Assembly: GCA_018343915.1 (NCBI GenBank) | Contig: JABRWF010000002.1 | Coordinates: 3,038,001-3,102,000, forward strand | Length of the DNA stretch: 64,000 nucleotides | DNA from: Agroathelia rolfsii | Lineage: Eukaryota; Basidiomycota; Agaricomycetes; Amylocorticiales; Amylocorticiaceae | Direction: 5' to 3' | Shown: positions 13,364-25,278 of the stretch, one piece after another | Layout: every line of letters starts with the position of its first letter | How positions within the stretch are numbered: position 1 is the stretch's first letter | Translations under genes and position numbers: made by a program | The notes under the pieces: model-generated | What the model was told of the DNA's origin: nothing | The model's database searches: none | What the model saw: the letters and a program-made list of their open reading frames with translations, nothing else

Positions 13364-15369
13364 TCAATGGCTCGTCCCTAGCATCTGCCACGCCGCACCG
13401 AATCCAATAGCCAATATGGGTACCAAAGAGAGTGCATATACCCACGTCCAGCTCCACGCACCCTCTCCTCTTCCTCCTTTTCTTCTTCCTCCACGCAATG
13501 CGCCCGATCTTAGCTGACCGCCGCCTATATCTACGAGATTCGTACGCTCAAAGAGGCTCTCGAGCCCTGTCGGCTGCTCAGGCGGGAAGAATCGTTGGGG
13601 ACGAATATACCCCCCTTGCTCATCATCCTCGTTCTCGTTACCGTTACCGTTTCCTCTTGTTGCTGCTGCCCCCTTCCTAGCCCGTGAATACCGCCCGCCC
13701 GGCGGGCCCGTCGGCGTCCAATCCATCGCGTTCTCGTCTTCTTCGTTTCCCATCAGCGCATCGTCTTCTTCTTCTCTTTCCGCGGCATGAGGCGGGGACT
13801 GCAGCGAGGGTAGTCCAAAGATTGGATTACCTTGCTGTTGTTGGGTTGGCTTAGCCATGATGGGATTCGAGGAAAGCGAGAGGGTCGAGAAGAGATCGGA
13901 CTCTCGTGGTATCGGTGCTGTGAACGATGACGGTGATATCGTCGTCGTCATCGTCGTCATAGGGGTGATGCCGCGAGAGGAGGCAGTGGCAGTTGTAGCT
14001 GACCCTGGCTCGGGCGTCGGGCGGGCGGATAGGTGTGTAGTCGTGTCGATGAGTCGGATCGTGGGTGGTCGTGAGAGTCGGATGAGGAAGAAGGAAGAGA
14101 CGAAGGCCTGTTTGGTATATACGTGTGATTCGGTGAGTGTGTCTGTCTATTTGGATAAGATGAACTCTGGAAGAGGAGCACGCACGGATAATTCGATAGC
14201 GGCGGTGAGAGCAAAATATGCGCGCACACGGTCATTTGATGATAATATCAAATCAAAGTGCGTGCGAGAGGATGGGTTATTTTGGAGGTACAAGAACGTC
14301 GAGTGCATGAGGAGTCGTAAGATCCATATGCCTAATTGTAATCTCTGTGGAAACTCACATGAATATCGTAAAAGAGGCATGCGTGGTTGGAACACTCACA
14401 ATGTATCTTGATTTTCCATGTTGGCGGATATCACGTCCTTGAAGTTGCGCTCGACGCATGGATCGGTATGTGGGATCCCAAAAAGTCCAGAAGATGGATA
14501 GGAGAGTGAGAAATGGTAGGAATGGCACTGCTTTGTGGAAGGCCGTTGGAACTACATTGGCAATGGCCACTATTGCATAGTAATAGTGAGGAAACGGTCG
14601 AGCATACAGAGGTCGTTGATAAGGCAGACTTACTATACATGTAACTGCAAATTGATAGCAGCGCAGTCGCAATCCATAAAAGGCCGCGCATCCGCCACAC
14701 GAGCAGTTCCCTGTTCATGCGCTCACGCTCTCTAGTCCGGACAGATACATGACGCTTCTGCCGTTCTTTTCCTTTTGTGTTCTTCAACATGCTCCCTAGT
14801 GCCCAATTCCGTGCCATCTCTTCTTTCTTCTTGATCTCTTCGTCAACGGTGGACTGACAATTACTACATACAGGCGGGTAGCGAAGTTGCAATGATGCCT
14901 TATAGTCTTCTAGCATTTCTAGGCGGCGAGGATACTCTGGATCCTTTGTGGGGGTCATAAGATAATCACCGTCCAGCAAGGTAACCTAAGCTCACATTCG
15001 GTTCTGGCAGATAATTCGATAGTAAGTTCATCGCCATCATTTGGTTGGTTTGGCAGGTATGGCAGAACGGCCCAGCACCATAAAGAGGTGGTAAATGGCC
15101 TTTGCTTGGAGAAGCTGTGGCATACACGGGGTGAGCTATGTTTTAGAATTATATAGAAGATATAAACCTCTCTTAGCGAAACTATGCGTATTAAGAGCTT
15201 CTTCGTGCATAGCTGCCTCATCGGACATGATTTCACCATGGGCGTCGTAGCGATTCCATACTGCGCAGTGGGGGCAGCGAAATGAGCGTGTATTTTCAGG
15301 AGCGGGCGATATGGACGATTGACAAAAGAAGCAGGTGATTACACTAGACCGACTAAAGATGCGAGACAT
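13364..15369 (-). CDS. Ima1-like inner nuclear membrane protein
   Basis: Six exons (15369-15168, 15114-14996, 14943-14634, 14569-14400, 14344-14186, 14107-13364) join in frame to 567 residues. The N-terminus has four CxxC pairs (CFFC, CPHC, CHTC, CSNC), the Ima1_N zinc-binding domain. The block DPEYPRRLEMLEDYKASLQLRYPPVC ends at one of them (split here only by typography of the motif; the key residues are D, Y, YPPVC). Several hydrophobic segments follow (LLWIATALLSI, VPFLPFLTLLSIFW, AYFALTAAIE, AFVSSFFLI), then a disordered acidic/Pro tail and a final hydrophobic helix near the C-terminus. Fission yeast Ima1 and human TMEM201/Samp1 sit in the inner nuclear membrane and couple it to heterochromatin or the cytoskeleton. 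An upstream in-frame ATG at 15438 would add 23 residues; 15369 fits the family better. Divergent from the next gene, 157 bp apart. Confidence 0.85.
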
Positions 15370-15526
15370 GCGAGGCCTCCTTGGCTTGAAGGTATGTAGC
15401 AACTTAAGTCCAAGTGCCCTTGTGGCAACATCAGCCACACCTGCGTCATATTTTTACTTCGGCTGCTTGCTTCCGAGGGCGACTGCATGATCGGCGGAGC
15501 CTTCACAAATTTCCTCCTGGGCATTC

Positions 15527-16642
15527 ATGTCTCTTTCACCAGGTTCATCTGCCCAGCGCGGCGATATCAGCGTGCAACCAGAATATTATACTTCATCTCT
15601 ATTTGTTGAACCATTACGTCGCGATCTCGGGAGTCTCATTCAGCAATACTTAGCTGGCTATGCAGAATTCAACTATCCGCGCCCTTTCGAGGTCTTTAAA
15701 TCCCTCTATTATGAACTTGGCTGGAATTGGCTACATCTGAGAGAGCTTGAAAGGAGAGCAAGAAATGTATTCCTTCAAAGTGTCATGAGGATAATTCTAG
15801 GTCATCTATATCCATGCCGACGTCAATCATGTGTTTGACCCTCCCTCATTGTACAGAAAGGGCTGACACTTCGAACCCACCACTAACTCGTGTCGTTGCC
15901 TTATTCGCGGCCTATACATTTTTCTTTACGCAGCCTTTTATGCTTACCAAGGCCATCCCAAATCAATCCGAGGGCTTGGACGACTCGCAACCCTCAACCA
16001 GAGAGGGCGTCCAACACACGAATAAAGCTCCTCTGATCCCTTATTCTATTGAGCATGTCCTAGTCCCAAACGGTAGGCTGGTCTTCTTGCAAACCCAGGA
16101 TATCAGAGATATGATGCGTAATAGATCTTTACAAATCAATCATTTCATTGCCAACCGTCCTTACTGAGCCTGCACTTGTGCCCCTACAATCGCATGTTAC
16201 CCACATCATCAAGTGTTTCGTAGAAAAGGGCGTCTTTTACATTGCCCCTCACTCCGAGCTGCGTCCCTCGGATCCCAGTCAGCTTCCGCATGCGATCTAT
16301 GTGCAGAGTAGCGAGGTCTCCAACAAAAAGAAGATGGGACGCCCCACTCACAGATCTCTGTCGCGCAAGGCAAAGACCGATCTGAGGGCCGTAGAAGAAT
16401 GGGTGTCGAAAGACCATACACCCTTCATGATTGATGGATCAAACGAAGCCGATCTAAGGGCGGCTGGGCGAGCAGAGGAGGCTGATAAACGCATACTGAT
16501 GATTGCAGCAAAACAAGATCTTGATGAGGCGGTGAATAGGGCAGGCGATGAAGCACACGTAGCTGTTTCCAATGCGAGAGCTCTGGCAGCAGCTTTTCGT
16601 GCATCTCACCTTGGACCGGGTGGTCCGGCTAACGGTAATTAA
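15527..16642 (+). CDS. SNAPc subunit 1 (SNAP43)-like snRNA-activating protein
   Basis: Three exons (15527-15800, 15855-16072 as read, corrected start 15857, and 16125-16642) join to 335 residues. The N-terminal half has the SNAP43-like pattern: a Phe/Tyr-rich segment (FEVFKSLYYELGWNWLHL), the helix RNVFLQSVMRIILERAD, then VVALFAAYTFFFTQP and a segment ending in LVPLQSHVTHIIKCF. The C-terminal third is charged and helical with a short RKAK basic patch. SNAPc binds the proximal sequence element and recruits RNA polymerase II or III to snRNA genes. The assignment rests on pattern resemblance only. The gene shares a 157-bp divergent promoter with the Ima1-like gene. Confidence 0.58.
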
Positions 16643-16868
16643 AATGAATGTATCAGAAACAAGAACAAAAAAAATCGAATAAATAATTTTAATTTGGACT
16701 GATTCTGTCCGCGCGCTTCATTCAGCAGTGCCTTTTCCCCAAAGGGAAAGACGGCTGGGTTTGAAACATTATGTAATAGGTGATAATTAGAAAGGAAATG
16801 GTTACCTTGTCGTCATCACCCCTCAGCCGCTTACCGTTGTGCCGCCCGAGGCTGCCTTGGCGGAAATC

Positions 16869-19528
16869 ATGTCTACTAGGGGCTCTCAGAAACCGTATCC
16901 ATTCACTGCCAATCCTTTAACCAACACTGGCTCGACGCCTATACACTACCCCTCCTCGAATAATAAGCATATACACCCACAAATGGCCAGCCGCAGCGGC
17001 TACGTACAGGCAGCTACCACATCTAGCACCAATCTTGTGCCGCCGTCTGCCAACCGTTCGACGAGGCCTACGTTTGCGCAAGGCTCCCAAGAGAATGTTA
17101 AGAATTCGTCGCTCAGTGTAAACTCGATGGTTCGTCCCGTTTATATACCTCTATTACCTTATCTCTCCCCACACCTGGCTATCGTGTCATCAGGGATGAT
17201 AGGCATGCGGGGAAGGATAACGGCTAATGTGTTCTGTTTTTACTTTCAGGATGGTTCTCCCTATACCTCCGTTGGCCGCGCGTCCGTTCCTCCGTCCATT
17301 TCAGACAAGGTCCGTAAATAGTACAGAGCTCTCAATATTTAGCGCAGGCACAAATTACAAATTTCATGCGTTTTAGTTTTCACTCTCGCCGGACCCCGTG
17401 TCCTGGGGCGCCGATCTCTCACCCCGACATGCCGAACCAGATGACTATTTGCACACACCAGACCCCAAGCGGGACAGGAGGATTGACCGCGGTGGAAGTA
17501 TCCTTACGAGCCGAGGAGTTGCAAACCTAGGATGCTTGTTCGTATTATGTGCCGGTCTTTTGACTCTCTTGTAAGTCCATTGCATTTCATTTGTATGTGT
17601 CTTGCTAAAGTCTCATAGTGCTGGATACCCTATGATATCACATTTCACCAAAAAGAAGCCATCCACCCAAGGCGGTTTCAATATCGGTGGTATAAATGCG
17701 ACGGGCCAGGTAAGCTTTGAGCTTTGACTATTCTTCTGAGGCTCTAATTTCAGGTTCGATTTAGATTGCTAGCATGTCCGGAAATGCGGGTCTCATAGAC
17801 GCTGACACCCCTTCGGATGCATACACAATCACTTCTTTCCACGATGGCTCCACTGAGATGCAGCTTGTATTCAGTGATGAATTCAATACCGACGGACGAA
17901 CGTTCTATCCTGGAGATGACCCGTACTGGGAGGCTGTTGATATGCACTATTGGTCGACGAACAATCTGGAGTGGTATGATCCAGCTGCGATCACCACCTC
18001 TAATGGCTCCCTCGTGATCACACTGGAGCAAAAGGAGACGCATAATCTCAACCTCCAGGGTGGTATGATGAGCACGTGGAACAAGTTCTGTTTCACTGGT
18101 GGTCTATTTGTAGCAAATGTCATTTTGCCAGGTGTCAATGATATCGTTGGTCTTTGGCCCGGTATGTTTTCATCAATCCAATTCTTGCCAAATATATGAC
18201 ACTATCTGATCTGAATAAAAATAGCCATCTGGGCTATGGGTAATCTCGGCCGTGCAGGATATGGTGCATCACTGGATGGAATGGTAATTCAACAAAAATT
18301 GTACCGTGCATAGATTCTAACGTTCGAAATCCCAGTGGCCGTACACTTATGACTCTTGTGACGTCGGTACAGCACCCAATCAGACTATGAATGGACTTCC
18401 CCATGCAGCCACGGTCGGTAACGACCCAAGCGCAAATGGTGCTCTTTCTTACCTACCAGGCCAGCGCCTCTCACGATGCACATGTCCCGGAGAGTCGCAT
18501 CCTGGTCCTATGCACTCAGATGGCACCTACGTAGGACGATCTGCCCCTGAAATTGACATGTTCGAGGCTCAGGTACAACTCCGTTATCGGCCCTGTATAT
18601 TAACTTGGGCCAATTAACCGATTTTGTTTAGGTGTCTAATTATGTTGGCTATGTCTCTCAGTCTGCTCAGTGGGCGCCTTTTAATGCACAATACAAATGG
18701 TTCAACACCAGCGAAAACCTTCACATCCCCGACGCCTCCATATCGGAATTGAACTCTTATACTGGCGGTGCGCTTCAGCAGGCGTCTTCGGTGGTTTCTA
18801 AGACAAGTACGAATGCCAAGTCAGTTGTATACGCGCAACCATTAACCTCATTTACCTAGACCAAGCTGCATACGAAGGTAACGGCATGCAATTCTCACTG
18901 TATGGTTTCGAATACAAGCCAGGTATGTATCTTGAAGGCCTTCCATGAGCGAATCCAACTAATACCTATATCTCAAGGTTTCGACGGGGCTGTACGCATT
19001 TTTCTTATTATAGCTTAATGCGTATTACTTATCCTGCTTTAGTACATTAGCTGGATATCCGATGGAAAACTGGCTTGGTCCCTTTTACAGGCTGGCTTTG
19101 CTGCTGATACCAACGTAGAGATTGGCTCTCGGCCGGTCCCACAGGAACCAATGGTAAGTCTTCGTTAGATTGCACCATGGGTTTGGGCACTGACACCCAA
19201 CCTATAGTACTTGCTTATGAATCTGGGTGCCTCGACAAACTTCGGAACTGTGGATCTGGATCATATTCCATTCCCGGTCCATATGTACGTTGATTATATC
19301 CGAGTGTATCAGCCAAAAGATGCTATCAATGTCGGCTGTGACCCGGTGGATTTCCCTACGGCGGCGTATATCAATGAGTATGTGTGCTTTATTACGAAAT
19401 CTCTCAAGCAATAGCTAACTTGATTATACAGGTATATCGAGGCGTATACAAATCCTAATCTCACTACATGGGTCGACGATTATAAACAGAAGATTCCTAG
19501 GAACAGTTTCGTCGATGGTTGTTCATGA
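16869..19528 (+). CDS. Beta-1,6-glucan synthesis protein Kre6/Skn1 (GH16 family)
   Basis: Thirteen exons join in frame to 642 residues. A Ser/Pro-rich cytoplasmic head of about 140 residues precedes one transmembrane anchor (VANLGCLFVLCAGLLTLL), so this is a type II membrane protein. The lumenal GH16/SKN1 domain follows: LVFSDEFNTDGRTFYPGDDPYWEAVD in pieces, LEWYDPAAITT, a Cys-containing loop, and the ExDxxE catalytic signature as EIDMFE in EIDMFEAQ. Later segments are YGFEYKPG, YISWISDGKLAW and YVDYIRVYQP. In yeast, Kre6 and Skn1 act in the ER/Golgi in building cell-wall beta-1,6-glucan. One exon is only 14 nt (18978-18991). An in-frame ATG 30 nt upstream (16839) is an alternative start. Confidence 0.93.
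18978..18991 (+). other. 14-nt microexon in the Kre6/Skn1 gene
   Basis: The previous exon ends KP plus one G. This exon supplies GT TTC GAC GGG GCT (G-F-D-G-A), and the next begins Y-I-S-W. Both flanking introns have GT...AG ends, and the frame needs exactly these 14 nt. Confidence 0.87.
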
Positions 19529-20049
19529 TATCATCTCTTATATTCTGTAGGAGCGATCATTCTTTTTTGCTTGCTGTAGAACAGCAATTTTATTACTTCT
19601 TTTTCACTCCTTATTTGATAATATTGCTGTTTCATACACATCATATACCTAACTTCCCTTGCCTTTGCCCTCGCCCATCACATTCCTTATGTCTTACTCC
19701 AGTCTTTCCTTCACTTGGATCATTTGGATGGTTGTCTCTTTACGATTTGATTTGTCTTGTTAAATGTGCTCGTTTATAACCGCAAACGCGGGTCATAATG
19801 TGAAATATTATATATTTCTTTTTGCATATGGGGATGATAGTGTGCTCTGAACACATGTACACAGCCGCGTGATTGCTGATGTTGAACACGGAATTCTTAC
19901 ATGCTCTAGGACCATAGTGTGCATAGACTCCACTGGCAAATCAAACCTTCAAAACAAGTGTTATAACGCGAGTGGTGGTTATCGCTACAGGTACTAGTAC
20001 ATGGACGTGCATATGAATAAAAGTATTATAACATTAAAATATCAAAGTT
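19529..20049. other. Convergent intergenic region
   Basis: The 3' flanks of the Kre6-like gene and the F-box-like gene. T-rich, with no gene or clear structure seen. Confidence 0.6.
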
Positions 20050-21030
20050 CTAATTAGTATCACGGCTTCTCCGTATCTGGCGTGCGCGTGCCCATAGGGT
20101 ATCCGCCCGACCTTCAGCAAACGCACGCTGCCAATCCAAACATATAGAGGAATCATATGTTTCTTTGAACGGAACTTGTATGGGCACGATTGTCCCATAT
20201 GCAAGGGGGTTAGAGCTTGCGAGCCATTTCTTTATTTTGGATCCCGAATGGTCTGTTACGTCCAGCGGCGTTGATATCTCGAGTACCAGTATCTCATACA
20301 ACTGTGACGCCCGCCCCACTCGATCAGATTGGCTATGGGAGCGTCCCGAGATAGGAAACGCCACATGCATGAGATTTTTCATCATCTCGAACGGCACGTC
20401 GTAGAGCCACTTTGGTAGGACAATTCCATTTTGGCGGGTCTCGAAGCGATTCGATATCCATAGAACGAGATGGGTGATTTTACTTAGGAATACCTGTCCG
20501 TAAGAGCTGGATGTCAGCGGTCGCCAGCGCCAGAAGTCCCCGGCCATGGACACATGCGTGCATTCCCAATCTACTTCAGGATCGCCACAACCAAAAGAAG
20601 GATCCATGCCGTTGTAGAGAATAGGGAGCGATGCCATGGTTAGTCCCAAGGACGGTACGGTGCGCATAAAAGCGTAAATCTTTTCGTATGCAATTGTGGG
20701 GCAGGAGTATTGTGCCACGGTCTCCAAGCATGTTTCGGACCAGAAACGGCGCGTCAATTTGCGATAGTCAACGTACAGCCTAGAGCGCCGGGCTCTATGT
20801 TTGGCTTGCATGTCCAGAGCATTGATGAATCGATTGATACATTCCTCATCTGACAAAGCTACCGTATGTAAAAGATGGGGCATGGTAGCACGCCTCATGG
20901 CAAAGGAAACGGAGCATAGTGCTACTGCCGTTGCGTATGGTTCAGGATAGCGGAAATCTGGCTGGGAAGCGAAAGCAACAATCTCTAGGATAAGCTCCAC
21001 GGAAAGATTTGTGGCCGCTGCTAACTTCAT
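20050..21030 (-). CDS. F-box-like protein of unknown function (basidiomycete orphan type)
   Basis: One uninterrupted frame of 326 residues from the Met of MKLAAATNLSVELILEIVAF. An upstream ATG at 21141 would add 37 residues of poor quality. The N-terminal LSVELILEIVAFA, followed by VALCSVSFAMRRATMPHLLHTVAL, is the pattern of a short F-box: Pro-less L-x-x-E-L-I-L-x-I, then a conserved Cys/Ser and a LY/LL ending. Such proteins occur in large families in agaricomycetes, usually as predicted SCF adaptors. The rest has no motif I recognise. Substrate and role unknown. It is the only intron-free gene of this size on this side of the window. Confidence 0.6.
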   Translation of the reverse strand: MKLAAATNLSVELILEIVAFASQPDFRYPEPYATAVALCSVSFAMRRATMPHLLHTVALSDEECINRFINALDMQAKHRARRSRLYVDYRKLTRRFWSETCLETVAQYSCPTIAYEKIYAFMRTVPSLGLTMASLPILYNGMDPSFGCGDPEVDWECTHVSMAGDFWRWRPLTSSSYGQVFLSKITHLVLWISNRFETRQNGIVLPKWLYDVPFEMMKNLMHVAFPISGRSHSQSDRVGRASQLYEILVLEISTPLDVTDHSGSKIKKWLASSNPLAYGTIVPIQVPFKETYDSSICLDWQRAFAEGRADTLWARARQIRRSRDTN

Positions 21031-21663
21031 GATAGGCGAAACCAAATTTTGAGGTGCTGTGCACAGAAGGAATAGGTAAGAAAGGCCATAATTCACGCTA
21101 AACTTGATATATATGTGTATCGCATCGTTTAGGTGGTTCATAGAGTGTGGTTACACCTCCTTTGTTACATAGCCATAGTTGGTACAAAAGAGCCACCAAG
21201 CCGGTTCACCACCACAAATATAGTTGTTACCAGGAAATGCTAATCTTCCGCGGCAATTACAGTGATATTATGGGCATGCCCGCAAGTGGGCTTATATTAT
21301 GCTGATCGTTATGCAATGCGTTGTTTGGCTTGTTACCGTAGGAGATAACACCAAGGGACATTGTTGATCGTATGCGCAATGTGTCCGATATTATAGAGGT
21401 TTTTCCGGTGCATAAAAGCCCCCATATAGCCATAGCTCTAGAGATTACCGCATTGGGCAGGTAGTTTTCACCGGCTTCTGATCTGGAATTGCGCAGGACG
21501 CCTCATTCTTTGACCAAAACGAGAAATCCTTTTGTTGCGATTTTCGGATATTCCGGCGGAGAATGGACGAGTGTTTAGAGCGAAGCAGATAAATGAACTC
21601 GGAAGATCCGTAAGACAAGAATGATATACAGGATATACTCTATTTATTCAATGACGAGGTGCC
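21031..21663. promoter_or_regulatory. Intergenic upstream of the F-box-like gene
   Basis: No gene seen. It contains a short palindromic stretch around 21278-21292 (GGGCATGCCC) but no recognisable element. Confidence 0.45.
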
Positions 21664-24600
21664 TTATTGAGGTTGTTGTACAATTGCTTCCAGTCGAGAC
21701 AAAGTTCTGCCCAGGGCAATAGCACCTCCCGCTGTTAACCGTGGTATTGCTGCATCAGCATCGTCGTTATCTGATGAGGAGTCTTTGCTTTTCTGGATCA
21801 GAGCATGCGCCTTTTGGATAACTTTGGCGAGAAGACCATTAGTGATGTAAAGCCATTTGATCTCTGATTCCAGATCACCGAGAGGTATTTCCAAGGCACG
21901 TCTGACAAAGCCGCGAGAGAGCACATACGCTTTTTCGCTGTACAATCGGCTGTGGTTTACATTTTCAATTGTATGAAAGAGGCGGAGCAGCGCATTCAAT
22001 GAAACAAACCTATTGACAGTACCCTCCTCTGTGCCTCGGAGTTTCTCGTAAGCTGGTTCGCAATACCAACTATTGTCACATAAGTAAATCAGCCTCTATT
22101 TAGAGAAGGAACGTGCATTAACATACGGTTCTTTAACGAGAACTAATCCTTGTATTGATACAAATGCTTGCAAGAGCGATGATCGCGCTGCACTCCATAT
22201 TTCATTTTTATCACCAGACCCTATCACCAGAAAATCAGATGTCATCCGCAAAAAATTTAAAGAAAAAACCCTACATGTGCCGAGAATACTTAGGCACACC
22301 TTCCCTTCTTCATATAAATTTCTAGCGACAATATTTGATTACAGCACGGAAGAAATTCTAGGATTTACTTACGGATTTACTGTCAATGAGTTAGCTATGT
22401 GTATTTACTTATATTAGACGAGAAAAAGACTTACCACGCCCATTTCCATTCGTCCAACTAAGAAAATGTGCTTTGGGAGGACTTGTTGGGAAATCGGATT
22501 CTAGCATCCAGTCAATGACAAAAGGTGCATCTTCGTAAGGCGTATTTTCCGGTCCAATTATCAACGATCGTATAAGGTCCACACGATCCTCATAGGTGCG
22601 GACAATAATGGAGTCTGTTTAGTAATCAGCAGAGACCGAGAATTCAATCGCAGAACCAATCTTACCTGGTAGACCGTTTATCAGAGCGCGGTATTCCTTA
22701 TTGAGTCGAGCGTGGAATGCCCGTGATGGTTGCGCAACCGGTGTGTTGTAGAATGTATGATCCACTGGGGCGCTGGGCAGTACTTCAAAGCGTTTCCATG
22801 GGGGTTCAACACGTTCACCACCGCCACTAGCTTCTGCAGCTAGAGGTTCAGACAATTCCACAGTAGGAGTAGCTGTAGCCGTGGATTCGGAAGGTGGTGG
22901 AGAAGCTGTTGCTGTTTCAACTTCCATATCTGGAGATAATCCATGCGCTAGCATGAGCGTCTTCGACATCTTATGACCATGCAATGGCGAAGGCATTGCT
23001 GGGACAGGGTTTGGAGCTTGAACCTCGTCGACAGACATATTATCATCAGCGTCTTCGTAATCTTCCCATCCATCATCCTCAAGGTCTTTGGTCTCAACCC
23101 ACTGGCCATCATCGTCCAAATACCAGGAGCCCTCCTGCGGGTCTTCACTCATCGATGAATGTTCGTCGCCCCACATGTCGTCTTCAAGCTGATCCATGCC
23201 ATCGAATAGTCTAGTTAGCCTTTCGATGGGTAGATAGCTGATGCTCATATCAGGATGAGTTACTTCGGCCCGGCCATCCAGGAGTAACTGTGATGCAGTA
23301 ATCGCCGTAAGTTCCTATGAACATACCCAATCTGTTGAAAATGACGCGTGCCTTGGTCACTTCTCCAAACCAATTAAATGATCTATCTCCTGGTCTGACG
23401 TTATTGACCCTGCCTTCGTACGACCGGTCTTCTGGAGAGCGCTGAGCAATCGTGGAACCGATTTCGTTGAGGTCCTCTCTCCATCCAATCAGGTGCCCAC
23501 TTTCGTCAGTGGGCGGTTCGCGAACCCAGGGCTCGAATTCACCAATACAAGGCACGCGCAGTCGGCTGGCACCATTAGACCTCCCTGGTGGGTGTATGAA
23601 GACGAAATCTCCCAGGCGAACACCTAATCCCTCTTGGAATGCACCGGAAACGTCCCAACCACCCGTGCCATGAGAGTCGAGTTCAAGGACAGACACAATC
23701 TCCTTTTCGCGGTTGTCGGTGTACATAATACAGGCTGTTCTCTCTGCCGCGTCGACGTATTGGACAACTGCCGGTCTTTCGCTACCTTCGCTCTTGAAGA
23801 TAACGTGGTCTCCTGGCCTGACGATAATAATGTTAAGTAGTGGGGAGGGCAATATCAAAGGGGCAACCTACCAGCAGTCATATTCGTCAGGATTCAGGTA
23901 GGGTATGAGGTCCTTGGAATTGACTGTCTCAATTTTCCCATCCTGCCACAAGATATTGACTTCTGTATGTGTGTCTCTGACTATGTAGGTGTGTACGTAA
24001 ATGGTCGAGGATCCGTTTCCGCCATGTACTGTGACAGGTGCACGATTCCGCCAATGTGACTTCAACCTCACTTTGTCGCCAATCCTAAATTCATTGTCCC
24101 ATTTACCCCGTAAGAGCGTTAACTTGGACAGATCTTGGCCACTCCAAAAACGCTGGGGCCTTTGCCTCTTCACGGCTTCCCAAGGATCAAGCTAAACGAA
24201 AAATTATTGTTTTCTTGAAATATAGGGGAACGGATGGGACTCACACTTTGATTAAGCGCGAGCCAGCAAATTGTTAGCACAGTATGTCTCACGGCTAGAA
24301 CAGTCTCCAATCCATCTCCTGAAGATGTCATGCTGCTGAGAAATCCGAAAAAAGATGGTTGTTGTGGAACAATATTCTACGGAAGTCGATCAACTTCGAA
24401 TTTAGGGATAGTGAAGAGTGTGCAAAAATAATCCACTGACTGCTCCACGATCTCCGACTTGGAATCGTAGGCTGACTTCTGGGAGTCTCACGAGATCCTT
24501 GTTGGCAGTTTCGATGATGCACTCGTCGTAGAGCTACCCTATGACATGAAGTTGGTCCACGTTGCATTCCAGGGGTGCTTACTGACCTCTACAATCTGAT

Positions 24601-25278
24601 TAGGATGAATTTGAGTAAATATGTGTGCAATCTAATGATTTCTTCTCACCTGACCAATCCAATCATCGTATGTAACCTACATGTTCGGTGTAAGTAATGC
24701 ACAAGACAGTATAAGAGAATAAACCTACATAGTCGCCTATTTCCGCTTCTGCAGGGGGCTCCAGATCATCCACCGTTATCCACTCTTCAACAGGTTCATG
24801 GCTAATGACATGTTCCACTTTGCCACGCGCTTTCAAGCCAACAACCACGCCAGACTGTATATCATTTGTGTTACGTTTGCATATGTCTCCCGGCTGGAAA
24901 TTCCGGTCGAGAAGAACAAAATGATCCTCGGGAAGAATCTCGCGTGCTCCGTTTTGAAAGAAAGAAACGCCAATTTCCCCGCGTTTGAGCGGTCTCATGA
25001 GCGGATCGTCCATTGGATTTGGAGCGGTTTCATCGTCATCGTACCAACAACGCTGAATACGATATAGCTACCGTAAGCATGTGTAGTATGTCATGGTGAA
25101 TGATTGGTAAAGAAATTCAGACGAACAAGTACGACGGCAAACGAATTGGGATCATCGACCTTCTGAACGACATCTTCTTGATAAAACTAAGGTGTCGATG
25201 TGTGATGAGAGCAACATCCAAGAGCGATAAACTAAAATGCCTCACTTTCGTAGCAAATCGTCTGTCTTTAGGTGGCAT
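21664..25278 (-). CDS. UBE2O-type E2/E3 hybrid ubiquitin-conjugating enzyme
   Basis: Starts at 25278 with [11 protein letters not shown], then [20 protein letters not shown] and [13 protein letters not shown]. Repeated SH3-like/tudor-like modules follow, with phrases such as [19 protein letters not shown] and [14 protein letters not shown], then a linker with an acidic patch. The UBC fold near the C-terminus has [46 protein letters not shown], and [19 protein letters not shown] split over several exons; the Cys of KVCLS is the ubiquitin-accepting residue. NPN stands where classical E2s have HPN, as I expect for UBE2O relatives. A helical C-terminal tail ends at 21664. Human UBE2O ubiquitinates orphan ribosomal and other basic proteins; a quality-control role here is inferred. 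Two of the exons are only 9 and 7 nt long. Confidence 0.9.
22373..22379 (-). other. 7-nt microexon in the UBE2O-like gene
   Basis: TAAATCC between two GT...AG introns (donor GTAAGT on both). With one base from the exon before and one from the exon after it gives V-N-P, completing [15 protein letters not shown], the segment before the catalytic cysteine. Confidence 0.87.
24587..24595 (-). other. 9-nt microexon in the UBE2O-like gene
   Basis: ATTGTAGAG (I-V-E) joins YDDWIGQ to [10 protein letters not shown]. The flanking introns are 24649-24596 (54 nt, GTGAGA...TCAG) and 24586-24534 (53 nt, GTCAGT...GTAG), both of normal size. Confidence 0.82.

Noticed and set aside
13857..14411. 184-codon plus-strand frame
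   Set aside because: Antisense to the well-supported Ima1-like exons and crosses their introns.
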